64,000 nt of DNA from Labilithrix luteola (GTDB taxonomy: Bacteria > Myxococcota_A > Polyangia > Polyangiales > Polyangiaceae): contig NZ_CP012333.1 of NCBI RefSeq assembly GCF_001263205.1, positions 5,743,001 to 5,807,000 of the forward strand. The letters are read 5' to 3'. Position 1 is the stretch's first letter, and each line of letters starts with the position of its first letter. Positions 17,208-25,383 of this stretch are shown here, one piece after another. The translations under genes and the position numbers were made by a program. Below the pieces are notes generated by a model, which was not told where the DNA came from, searched no databases, and was given only the letters and a program-made list of their open reading frames with translations.

Positions 17208-17896
17208 GAAACCTCGCGGGGCAGGCCGAGCGCGTCGAGGGCAAGCCCCAGATCGTCGGGCATCGGAGCGCGGACCACGACGCGCTCCTTGGTCATCGGA
17301 TGATCGAAGGCGAGCTCGAAGGCGTGGAGTGCCAATCGATGAAGGTTGTATTGTGCACGGTAGTGGCGGTTGATGGCGCCCGAGCCGTGCTTCACGTCGC
17401 CGACGAGCGGATGATTGATGTGCCGCAGGTGACGTCGGATTTGATGGAGCCTTCCCGTGCGGGGCATGGCGCACACGAGCGAACAGCGATCCACGGAGGA
17501 GTGGGCCACGAGCTCGAAGTCGGTCACGGCCGGCACGCGCGGGCCGTCTTCTGCCTTCTGGATGGCGTAGTCGATGACGCCCCGTTCCGGCGCCATGCCG
17601 CGCACGAGCGCGAGGTAGCGCTTGCCGACGGCGCCGTCTTCGAACGCCCGCGCCATGGTCGAAGCGGCTTCCTTCGTGCGCGCGAAGGCCAGTGCGCCGC
17701 TCGTTCCCCGGTCCAGTCGATGGAGCGGATGCACGTGCTGGCCGCCGAGCATGTCGCGCACGCGGAACATGGCAACGTCGTCGTCGTCGTCCCAACCGCG
17801 ATGCACGAGCAGACCCGAAGGCTTGTTGGCCACCACCACGTGTTCGTCGACGTGGAGAAGCTCGATGGGCGGCAGCGCCGAGGGCACGTCGGTCAT
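17204..17896 (-). CDS. truC: TruC-like tRNA pseudouridine synthase (RluA family)
   Basis: 230 residues. It has ANKPSGLLVHRGW at the N-terminus, catalytic HRLDRGTSGA (Asp62), RTGRLHQIRRHLRHINHPLVGD and LHRLALHAFELAFDHP, a pattern closest to E. coli TruC, which makes pseudouridine 65 in the tRNA T-arm stem. ATG at 17896 overlaps the methyltransferase stop and the 3' end overlaps the DTW gene, both by 4 bp. Assignment to TruC rather than RluA/RluC rests on recalled sequence resemblance. Confidence 0.85.
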   Translation of the reverse strand: MTDVPSALPPIELLHVDEHVVVANKPSGLLVHRGWDDDDDVAMFRVRDMLGGQHVHPLHRLDRGTSGALAFARTKEAASTMARAFEDGAVGKRYLALVRGMAPERGVIDYAIQKAEDGPRVPAVTDFELVAHSSVDRCSLVCAMPRTGRLHQIRRHLRHINHPLVGDVKHGSGAINRHYRAQYNLHRLALHAFELAFDHPMTKERVVVRAPMPDDLGLALDALGLPREVS

Positions 17897-18588
17897 GAAG
17901 CCACCGGCCAGCCCAGTAGGAGCCTGTTCTTCGGCGTGATCGTCTCGGGGATCAGCTGCGTGTGAACGGCATAACCGCTGCTCCGGAGGCGGGCGGCGCG
18001 CGTCACGTCGATCGCGAGAGGCGCGTCGACCCAGCCGTCGACACCGCCGCGATCGCACGTGGCTTTCTCGTGGCAGCAGGGGAGGACGGCCACGCGTGCC
18101 TTGGCGGCCACGGCCTTGGCGAGCACTTCGTCGGTGAGGGCGCCGCAGGCGTGCGTGGAGATGACGACGTCGTCGGGGCCGAGCTCGACGCTGCCGATGG
18201 GACCTTGCTCGAGCCGCACGCGGCCGGCGAGGCGAGGCCACTCGGTGGTCATGATGTTGGCGATCTTCGCGGCGCTCTCGGGAATGCGCGCGTCGACGGC
18301 GAGCGCGGTCTCCGAGGTGTCGTCGAGGAGCAGCATCAAGTAGGCGACGAGCCCGTGACCGCACGCGAGGTCGACCACCCGCCCGCCGCGGAAGCGACGC
18401 CGTGCACGACGCGCCATCTCCCACGACTCGTAGAGCTCCTTGCGGGGCAGGCAGTCGGCCTCGCAAAGCGCGCGCGCGATTCGATCGAAGAGCGTGGTGC
18501 CCTGGAAATGGCGCGCCGCTCTCGGCGTGAGCTTCACGCGGCTCGACGGCGCGAAGGCCTCGCGCCTTCGGAGCGATGAGACGGTCAC
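17893..18588 (-). CDS. SAM-dependent methyltransferase, METTL25/GSTCD-like
   Basis: 231 residues from a GTG at 18588 that overlaps the ABC-F stop (GTGA), which decides the start against a longer open frame. SAM motif I is VVDLACGHG (71-79). HACGALTD (146-153) and PCCHE (170-174) resemble the motifs of the METTL25/GSTCD group rather than ordinary class I enzymes. The substrate is unknown. Position inside an operon of tRNA modification and translation genes suggests an RNA or ribosomal substrate; this is guilt by association. Confidence 0.8.
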   Translation of the reverse strand: MTVSSLRRREAFAPSSRVKLTPRAARHFQGTTLFDRIARALCEADCLPRKELYESWEMARRARRRFRGGRVVDLACGHGLVAYLMLLLDDTSETALAVDARIPESAAKIANIMTTEWPRLAGRVRLEQGPIGSVELGPDDVVISTHACGALTDEVLAKAVAAKARVAVLPCCHEKATCDRGGVDGWVDAPLAIDVTRAARLRSSGYAVHTQLIPETITPKNRLLLGWPVAS

Positions 18589-20528
18589 GCTTCGCCCGCG
18601 GCGATCTCGGCTTCGAGGGCTTCCCACTCCGCCATCAGCGTCTCGATCTTGCCGTCGAGGTCCGCGCTCTCCTTCTCGAGACGCGCCTGTTCGTCTTTGC
18701 TCGTCTTCTCGAAGAAGCCATCCGTCGCGTACATCTCGTGGATGGCCTTCTTGCGAGCCTCGGCCTCTTCGACGGCGGCGAGTACCTTGTCGCGCTTCTG
18801 AGGCAATGCCGCGAGGCGGTTGCGGCGCTTCTTCTGTTCTTCCCAGGAGAGCGCGCTCGTTGCGCCGTCGGTCTTGCCGTCCTTTCCGGCGCCGTCGGCG
18901 CTCTTTTCGGACTTCGCCTTGAGCACGACGGTGTCGGCGTCGAGGTGGTCGTCACCGCAGCGCTCGAGGTACTCGGCGTAGGTGCCGGGGAAGTCGCGAA
19001 CGCCGTTCGGCGTAATCTCGATGACGCGCGTGGCGAGCTGCGAGACGAACCAGCGATCGTGCGAGACGAAGAGGACCGTGCCGTCGAAGGTGCGGAGGCC
19101 TTCGGCGAGCGAATCGATCGACTCGAGGTCGAGGTGGTTCGTGGGCTCGTCGAGCACGAGGAGGTTCGGCTTCTCGATGATGATGCGCGCGAAGACGAGA
19201 CGTGCAGCCTCGCCTCCGGAGAGCGCGCCGATGGGCTTTTCGACCTCGTCGCCCGAGAAAAGCATGCGCCCGAGCTGGCCGCGCACGTACGACGTGGCCT
19301 CCATCGGAACGGCGTTCCACACGAAGTCGAGCGGCGTGCCCTTGGGATCGAGGAGGAGCTCGTGGTGGTCCTGCGCGAAGTACCCGGGCTTCACTTCGTG
19401 GCCGAACTTCACCGCGCCGTTGTCGCTCTCCAGGCGACCCATGAGGATCTTGAGGAGCGTCGACTTGCCGAGGCCGTTGGGGCCGATGATGGCCACCTTC
19501 TCGCCGCGTCGAACCGTGAGCGAGACGTTCTTGAGGACCTGCTTTTCGCCGTAGGCCTTGGAGACCTCGCCGATCTCGATGACGTCGCGACCGCTCGGGC
19601 GTTCGGGCGTGAAGCGGAAGAGCGGTGCGCGTCGCGATGACTGCGCGAGCTCCTCGACCTCGATCTTCTCGATCTGCTTGAGGCGGCTCTGGGCCTGCTT
19701 CGCCTTGGTGGCCTTGGCTCCGAAGCGCTCCACGAAGGCGCGTTTCTCCGCGATGATCTTCTCCTGGCGCGCGATCTCGCTCTCCTTGCGTTCGCGCACG
19801 GCCTTCTTCTCGATCACGAACGCCGAGTAATTCCCGGTGTACGGCGTGACGGTGCCGTAGTCGACGTCGAGGATGTGCGTGGCCACGTTGTCGAGGAAGC
19901 GCTGGTCGTGGGAGATGACGAGCGCCGTTCCGCGATAGCCGGCGAGGAACTTTTCGAGCCAGCGGATCGAGAGGATGTCGAGGTGGTTCGTCGGCTCGTC
20001 GAGGAGGAGGACGTCGGGTCCACCGAGGAGCACGCGCGCGAGCAGAACGCGCAGCTTGAAACCACCGGACAGCGTGGAGAGCGGCAGCTTGTGCTGCGCG
20101 AGCGGAATGCCGAGGCCCACGAGGATCGCCGCGGCGCGCGACTCGAGCGTGTAGCCGTCGGCGTTCTGCAGGGCGAGCTCGATGTCCGCCAGGTGAGCGG
20201 CGTCACCCTCTCCGTGATCGACGATGCGCGAGCGCTCTTCGAGAAGGCGCCAAGCCTCGGCGTCGCCCATCATGGCGAGGTCGAGGATGATCTGGTCGTC
20301 GTCGAGGAAGAGATCCTGACGGAGCACGCCGACCCGCGCGCGGCCAGGAATGGCCACGGTGCCCTCCGTCGAAGGCTCGTCGCCCGCGACGATCTTGAGG
20401 AAGGTGGTCTTGCCCGAGCCGTTCGCGCCGACCAGGCCGTAGCGCGAGCCAGGGTTTAGCTGGAGCGAGACGTCTTCGAAGAGCGTTCGTCCGCCGAAGG
20501 ATTTGCCGAGCTGCGTGGTGCCAATCAT
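18585..20528 (-). CDS. ABC-F family ATPase (YbiT-like translation factor)
   Basis: 647 residues from the ATG at 20528 (a TTG at 20543 is possible). Two nucleotide-binding domains: Walker A GANGSGKT and GPNGLGKS, signatures STLSGGFK and ALSGGEAA, and LLLDEPTNHLD and LVLDEPTNHLD with SHDQRF and SHDRWF. A linker rich in basic helices lies between them and a coiled-coil C-terminal extension (about 540-645) follows. No membrane segment. ABC-F proteins bind the ribosomal E site and relieve stalling; the sequence resembles E. coli YbiT most. It heads the five-gene operon, and its stop is overlapped by the next start. Confidence 0.93.
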   Translation of the reverse strand: MIGTTQLGKSFGGRTLFEDVSLQLNPGSRYGLVGANGSGKTTFLKIVAGDEPSTEGTVAIPGRARVGVLRQDLFLDDDQIILDLAMMGDAEAWRLLEERSRIVDHGEGDAAHLADIELALQNADGYTLESRAAAILVGLGIPLAQHKLPLSTLSGGFKLRVLLARVLLGGPDVLLLDEPTNHLDILSIRWLEKFLAGYRGTALVISHDQRFLDNVATHILDVDYGTVTPYTGNYSAFVIEKKAVRERKESEIARQEKIIAEKRAFVERFGAKATKAKQAQSRLKQIEKIEVEELAQSSRRAPLFRFTPERPSGRDVIEIGEVSKAYGEKQVLKNVSLTVRRGEKVAIIGPNGLGKSTLLKILMGRLESDNGAVKFGHEVKPGYFAQDHHELLLDPKGTPLDFVWNAVPMEATSYVRGQLGRMLFSGDEVEKPIGALSGGEAARLVFARIIIEKPNLLVLDEPTNHLDLESIDSLAEGLRTFDGTVLFVSHDRWFVSQLATRVIEITPNGVRDFPGTYAEYLERCGDDHLDADTVVLKAKSEKSADGAGKDGKTDGATSALSWEEQKKRRNRLAALPQKRDKVLAAVEEAEARKKAIHEMYATDGFFEKTSKDEQARLEKESADLDGKIETLMAEWEALEAEIAAGEA

Positions 20529-20835
20529 CCGAGCGGCGCACAACCTAGTTCAACGAGTCCATCCAAGCGACGGGAAGGAGGGCCCTTCCGCCGCAGCGCT
20601 GGAAAACAGGCACTTCCAGAGGCCGAGACCACCGCGAGACAGGGGGCCAAGCGCGGCCGGGTCCGTGAGAAGGCTTCCTGACACCCCCGCGTGTCAATCC
20701 GCGAACGGTTGCGTTGCCTTCTGCACGAGCCCCTGGAATCGCCGCGCATTCGCGCACGCTGCCGGTCGAGCTTGCACGGTACACCTCTTGCTTTGGGCGC
20801 CCGACCTGCGTGGGGCGTAGGACGAGGAGGACGGC
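20529..20835. other. Intergenic region between divergent ABC-F operon and lipoprotein gene
   Basis: 307 nt with no gene. It must hold the promoter of the five-gene operon (leftward) and of the metzincin-like lipoprotein (rightward). GGAAGGAGGGCCCTTCC around 20573-20589 forms a short imperfect palindrome. GAGGAGG at 20824-20830 is the ribosome-binding site of the rightward gene. No confident promoter elements. Confidence 0.45.
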
Positions 20836-22377
20836 GTGAAGCGAGATCTCGGAAGGCTGCTGGCGACGTGCGCGACGACCGCGGCGTTCTTGGTGACGTC
20901 CTCGGGTTGCGGTTCCACGGATTCCAGTGGCAGCGATCAGGCCGCGCACCCGGTCGACGCCGATGCCGCCCCGCCCGCCGCTCCGATGAGCGAGCAGATC
21001 ACCGTCAGCGAAGTCGCCGTCTACCAGGCGACGAAGGCGGTCCTCGTCAGCGATGGCGCACCGGTCGACGCGCCGAACGCTCCGATCATCGCGGCTCGCC
21101 CCGGCGTGGTCCGCGTGTTCGTCAAGGCGCTCGGTGCCACGCGGCCGCAGGTCGGCGCAAAGCTCGTCGTGAAGCGAGCGGGCAAACCCGATCTCGAGCT
21201 GCACGACTCGAAGAAGCGTGTCGCCCTCCGGCTCGACGACAGCAACCTGTCGACGACCTTCAACTTCGAGATAGGCGCGGACGACATGACGCCCGACGCG
21301 ACGTTCAGCTTCACGGCGGGTGCGGATCTCGGCGGGACGGACGTCGTCACGTACCCTGCCGACGGTAGCGACGCGCCCTTCGGAGCAAAGACCGGTTCCC
21401 AGACGCTCAAGGTCAAGCTCGTGCCCGTCGCGTATCAGACGGACGGCTCGGGGCGCACGCCGGATCTCTCCGACACGAACTACTACAAGGATGCACTCTA
21501 CAGGATGTATCCGACCGCGAAGGTCGAGATCTCCGTTCGAGACCCGTTCAAGTGGTCCGAGGACGTGATGCCCGATGGCACCGGTTGGGACGGTCTCCTC
21601 GGCGGCATCATGCAGGTTCGCAAGGTCGACAAGGCGCCGGCCGACGTCTACTACGTCGGCGTCTTCAACCCGATGAACGATCTGAGCGCGTTCTGCAGCT
21701 CGGGAGGCTGCGTGCTCGGGATCGCTCCCCAGGCGTCCGCCGATGACGTGGGCATGCGTGTGGCGCTCGTCCTCGGGTATCGCAGTCGCCAGGCCGGTGG
21801 CACGCTCGCGCAGGAGCTCGCTCACGCCATGGGGCGCGCGCACGCGCCGTGCGGCGATCCGGCGGCCATCGACAAGAAGTTCCCCTACAAGGACGGCTCG
21901 ATCGGCGTGTGGGGTTACGACGTGGTGGCCAAACAATACAAGGGGCCGGACTCGTCGGACTTCATGAGCTACTGCGGCAACGTCTGGACCTCGGACTATA
22001 CGTTCAAGGGCATCTACCAGCGCATGGAGCTCGTGACCTCGCAGGTCGGTGGTACTCCGACGACGACGACGGGGGCGAACATCGCGCAGAACGAAGCGGC
22101 TACGATCTTCGTCGCTCGCGACGGCACGGTGACGGCGGGGCCGACCATTCCGGTGAGCGAGGTTCATGCTCCGGACTCGGACGAATCGATGTCGGTCGCG
22201 TTCGAAGAGGCCGGCGGCCGCGTGCTCGGGACGACGCGCGCGGCGGTGCGTTCGATCTCGAACACCGGCGGTCGTCTTCTCGTTCTCCCGCAGGCGCCTT
22301 CGGGAGCCGTGCGGGCACGCGTGGCCGGACTCGGCGTCGCCGACCTACGCAGCGCCGCGATGCGCTTCGCTCGCTGA
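20836..22377 (+). CDS. Metzincin-like lipoprotein with a substituted zinc ligand
   Basis: 513 residues, GTG start after a strong GAGGAGG. The lipoprotein signal ends at TSSGC (Cys25), followed by a Ser/Asp-rich tether. The middle (about 140-300) is beta-rich. Residues 326-336 read QELAHAMGRAH, matching the metzincin HExxHxxGxxH except that the first His is Gln (codon CAG at 21811). A downstream FMSYC provides a plausible Met-turn. The rest of the site is present, so this is a recognisable metalloprotease fold with one ligand altered. It may be inactive or weakly active. It ends only 4 nt from the convergent sigma54 activator gene. Confidence 0.65.
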   Translation: MKRDLGRLLATCATTAAFLVTSSGCGSTDSSGSDQAAHPVDADAAPPAAPMSEQITVSEVAVYQATKAVLVSDGAPVDAPNAPIIAARPGVVRVFVKALGATRPQVGAKLVVKRAGKPDLELHDSKKRVALRLDDSNLSTTFNFEIGADDMTPDATFSFTAGADLGGTDVVTYPADGSDAPFGAKTGSQTLKVKLVPVAYQTDGSGRTPDLSDTNYYKDALYRMYPTAKVEISVRDPFKWSEDVMPDGTGWDGLLGGIMQVRKVDKAPADVYYVGVFNPMNDLSAFCSSGGCVLGIAPQASADDVGMRVALVLGYRSRQAGGTLAQELAHAMGRAHAPCGDPAAIDKKFPYKDGSIGVWGYDVVAKQYKGPDSSDFMSYCGNVWTSDYTFKGIYQRMELVTSQVGGTPTTTTGANIAQNEAATIFVARDGTVTAGPTIPVSEVHAPDSDESMSVAFEEAGGRVLGTTRAAVRSISNTGGRLLVLPQAPSGAVRARVAGLGVADLRSAAMRFAR

Positions 22378-22381
22378 GTCG

Positions 22382-23890
22382 TCAGGTTCCGCGAAAGCTG
22401 TCGATCGCGATCCCGAAGCGCTTCATCCAGCGATGGATCTGCATGCGGGTCTTCTGCATGCTCCGCGCGATCTCGCTCACGTTGCCGTGCGTTCGTTCGA
22501 GCGCGGCGACGAGCTCGTCGCGTAGGCGGAGGTCTTCGGGCGAGAGCGGCTTGGGGACGGAGCGCGTCACGCTGTTCGGGGGACTCGGCGGGCGCGACTC
22601 GGCTTCGCGTCCGCTCGTCGGCGCGTGACCGCTCGGTCTCGCGGGGCGCTCGCTCGTCTTCGTTCGCACGGGCGGAATCGCACCTCCGGTGTGCTCGATG
22701 CGCAGGAGATCGTCGGTGGCCGTGACTGTAGCGACGGAGAGCACGTGTTCGAGCTCGCGGACGTTGAGAGGCCACGCGTGCGCGACGAGCGCGGTGGCCA
22801 GGTCCGGTGAGATGCGCGTGCGGTCGGCGCGTTCGGCGGCGACCTTCGGCAAGAGATCGGCGACGATGAGGCCGAGGTCGACGCGCCGTTCCGCGAGCGT
22901 GGGCAAGCGGTGCACGTAACCGGCGATGCGCGCGTAGAGGTCGGGGCGGAAGGTGGTTGTCTCCGCTTCGCCGTCGGCGCGTGGACCGATCGGCTTGAGC
23001 GTGGCGGCGACCACGCGGAGGTCGACCGGGACCGGCTTCGTTCCGCCGACCGGCAAGACCTCACGCTCTTGCAAGACGCGCAGTAGCGTGGCCTGCCCCG
23101 CAGGAGGGAGCTCGCCGACCTCGTCGAGAAAGAGCGTGCCTCCCGATGACGAACGCACGAGCCCGGGCTCGTCACGATTGGCACCCGAGAACGCGCCTCG
23201 CACGTAGCCGAAGAGCTGGCTCTCGACGAGCGTGGGCGCGAGCGCTCCGCAGTTGATGGCCACGAAGGGCCCGGTGCGCCCGGAGAGCGTGTGGATGGTG
23301 CGCGCGAGGACCTCCTTGCCGGCCCCGCTCTCGCCGAGAAGCAGCATCGGCAGCTTCGCCATCGCCACGCGCACGAGTCGCGGCATCTGACTTTCGAACG
23401 CGGGCACGAGGGTGACGAGGCCGCGCGGCCTCGAGCGGAGCGTCGCGGCGTCGAGCACGTCGGCCGTACCCTCCGGCACGTCCTCTTCGGGGCACACGAG
23501 AAAGCACGTGGCGCCGAGCGTGACGAGGGTGGACTCGTCGATCGCCGAGCTCGTGACGCGCCTACCGGCCACGAAGGTGCCGTTGGTCGAACCGAGATCT
23601 TCGAGGAGCCAGCCGCCTTCTTCTCGCGCTAGCCGCACGAGCCGGGCGTGCCGGCCCGACATACGCGGGTCGGGGATCTCGAGCGTGGCCGACCCTTTCG
23701 CATCGACCTTCCACGCGCGTTCACGGCCGCGGACGAAGCGAACCTCGTTCACCTTGGCGAGCGAAGCCCGAAAGCCGCCCGAGAGTGGCCGCTCGCCTTC
23801 GAGCACCACGTAGAGGACCGCTTCGACCTTGGACGGCGCACCTTCGCCCGACAGATCGTCACGATGGGTGTGCGAGAGGGTCTGGTCCAT
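22382..23890 (-). CDS. FHA-domain sigma54-dependent transcriptional activator
   Basis: 502 residues. The FHA domain (about 45-130) has SGRHARL and STNGTF, so it should read phosphothreonine from Ser/Thr kinases. AAA+ domain: Walker A GESGAGKE (186-193), the sigma54-contacting loop GAFSGA (232-237, Thr of GAFTGA replaced by Ser), Walker B LFLDEVGE (253-260) and arginine-finger region FRPDLYARI. A Fis-type helix-turn-helix closes the protein (about 460-500). FHA in place of a receiver domain is a myxobacterial speciality. ATG 23890 is clear. The channel-like gene ends 36 nt upstream on the same strand. Confidence 0.93.
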   Translation of the reverse strand: MDQTLSHTHRDDLSGEGAPSKVEAVLYVVLEGERPLSGGFRASLAKVNEVRFVRGRERAWKVDAKGSATLEIPDPRMSGRHARLVRLAREEGGWLLEDLGSTNGTFVAGRRVTSSAIDESTLVTLGATCFLVCPEEDVPEGTADVLDAATLRSRPRGLVTLVPAFESQMPRLVRVAMAKLPMLLLGESGAGKEVLARTIHTLSGRTGPFVAINCGALAPTLVESQLFGYVRGAFSGANRDEPGLVRSSSGGTLFLDEVGELPPAGQATLLRVLQEREVLPVGGTKPVPVDLRVVAATLKPIGPRADGEAETTTFRPDLYARIAGYVHRLPTLAERRVDLGLIVADLLPKVAAERADRTRISPDLATALVAHAWPLNVRELEHVLSVATVTATDDLLRIEHTGGAIPPVRTKTSERPARPSGHAPTSGREAESRPPSPPNSVTRSVPKPLSPEDLRLRDELVAALERTHGNVSEIARSMQKTRMQIHRWMKRFGIAIDSFRGT

Positions 23891-23926
23891 GGCTCGACCG
23901 CACGAGGTCTTTGCCTGGACTATACC

Positions 23927-24394
23927 TCAGCGCAGAGCTTGTTCGGCGCGCATGTCGCGAAGGTCCGACAGTGCCGCGATGATTCGATCGAGGCGCTCGA
24001 CGACATCGTTCGACGTCGCTTCCGGCCCGCTTTTCATCGCGGCCATGGGCGGATCGAAGATCTTCGCGGCCATCGCCGGGCCATAGGTCATGAGCGCGGT
24101 GCCGATCGCCTTGCCCGCCGACGTCTTCGCGAAGATGTCGCTATAGCCAACCGAGAGGTTCGTCGAGACGTATACGAGCGCGTCGTAGTAGCTCGTGACC
24201 TTCGGGTTGTGCCCGCGTTCGGCGCGGTAGAAGAGCCAGGCGCCGCCGAGGACGGTGGCCAGCACCGAACCCATCGGATCGCGCGTGAAGCCGTCGCGCA
24301 CGCCGCCTTTGAGCTTCTCGAGCGCGCCCTGGCCCATATCGTCCGATGTGGCGGCGGCGAGGGCAGCGAGGACGAGAAGCGGGCGAGGGTTCAT
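23927..24394 (-). CDS. Small K+-channel-like pore protein with variant filter
   Basis: 155 residues. One hydrophobic segment (about 42-57) precedes a pore-loop segment, SYYDALVYVSTNLSVGYSDI (68-87), then a second helix (about 95-112). This matches the two-helix ion channel layout, with SVGYSD (81-86) where potassium channels have TVGYGD. The spacing to the helices is as in KcsA-type channels, which argues against chance. The N-terminus is also hydrophobic. It lies just upstream of the FHA activator and is divergent from the flotillin module, with 52 nt between starts. Ion selectivity is uncertain. Confidence 0.55.
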   Translation of the reverse strand: MNPRPLLVLAALAAATSDDMGQGALEKLKGGVRDGFTRDPMGSVLATVLGGAWLFYRAERGHNPKVTSYYDALVYVSTNLSVGYSDIFAKTSAGKAIGTALMTYGPAMAAKIFDPPMAAMKSGPEATSNDVVERLDRIIAALSDLRDMRAEQALR

Positions 24395-24446
24395 CGCATC
24401 GTGATGCTACGCCTCGCGACGTGCTCGCGCTACGCTGCTTCCAGAC

Positions 24447-25229
24447 ATGGCGCATTTGCTCACGATCGCACTTTCGTTTCCGTGCGTCGTGTATACGGTG
24501 CTCCTCGGCGCATCGCTCGTTTACTGGGTGTTCGTGATGGTGGGCGCCGCGCGCATCGAGCTCCTCGGTGACGGCGCAGCGGACGGCGTCATCGATGGGC
24601 TCGATGGCGCAGGCGTAGAGGGGCACGGCGCGCACGACTTCGGCGACGCGGGCGGAGACGGTCACGGCGCGCACGACGGCCATGACGTCGGCGACGGCGA
24701 TGCCGACGGGCTCCACGGCGACGGACATCACGGTGCGCTCGCCGGCATGATGGCTGCCCTCAAGCTTCGTTCGGCGCCGGCCACCGTCGTGCTGAGCTTG
24801 CTCGTTCTCTTCTCGTGGCTCTTCAGCGCCCTCGCGATGCAGGCCGCGGAGAAGGCAATTTCCCCGGATTCGCTGGGATTCGTGCGGATGGCGGTGTTTC
24901 TTTTCGCGCCCATCGTAGCGCTACCGTTCACCTCGCTCGCCATTCGTCCGCTCGCACGCGTCTTCGCTCCGCCGAAGGTCGCCGCGCGGCAAGATCTCGT
25001 CGGAAAGGTGTGCACGATACGTACGGGCACGGTGACCGATCGATTCGGCGAAGCGATGCTCGAAGACGGTGGGGCGGGGCTCGTGGTTCGCGTTCGCGTC
25101 GACACCGGCGAGAAGCTGGCGCGCGGCGATCACGCCGTGATCGTGGGCTACGACGAAGAGGCGCAGGAGTTCACAGTCGCCCGAATGGATGACGATCTCG
25201 CGCCGGCGCCGAAGCGTCTTCGGAGCTGA
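24447..25229 (+). CDS. yqiJ: YqiJ-like OB-fold inner-membrane protein (flotillin partner)
   Basis: 260 residues. One N-terminal transmembrane segment (about 5-35), then a roughly 55-residue linker made almost entirely of Gly, His, Asp and Ala (about 43-97), two more transmembrane helices (about 112-170), and a C-terminal OB fold of NfeD type (VGKVCTIRTGTV, then GLVVRVRV and HAVIVGYDEE). In E. coli the homologous yqiJ sits next to the flotillin yqiK, as here (flotillin start 154 nt downstream). It probably recruits or anchors the flotillin assembly. The long His/Asp-rich linker is not typical and may bind metal. Confidence 0.8.
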   Translation: MAHLLTIALSFPCVVYTVLLGASLVYWVFVMVGAARIELLGDGAADGVIDGLDGAGVEGHGAHDFGDAGGDGHGAHDGHDVGDGDADGLHGDGHHGALAGMMAALKLRSAPATVVLSLLVLFSWLFSALAMQAAEKAISPDSLGFVRMAVFLFAPIVALPFTSLAIRPLARVFAPPKVAARQDLVGKVCTIRTGTVTDRFGEAMLEDGGAGLVVRVRVDTGEKLARGDHAVIVGYDEEAQEFTVARMDDDLAPAPKRLRS

Positions 25230-25383
25230 ATGGGAGTGCAAGGCGTCCAGCAAGGCTGGACCGAGTCGAATCAAACTCGCCTGTTTCACGTCAACGATTC
25301 ATGCGACGCTTTCGGCCCCATAGGGGATGCGCACGCGTTCGCGGTTCTTCACGCCCGCATGCGTGCACGAAGGAGTCAGGGGA

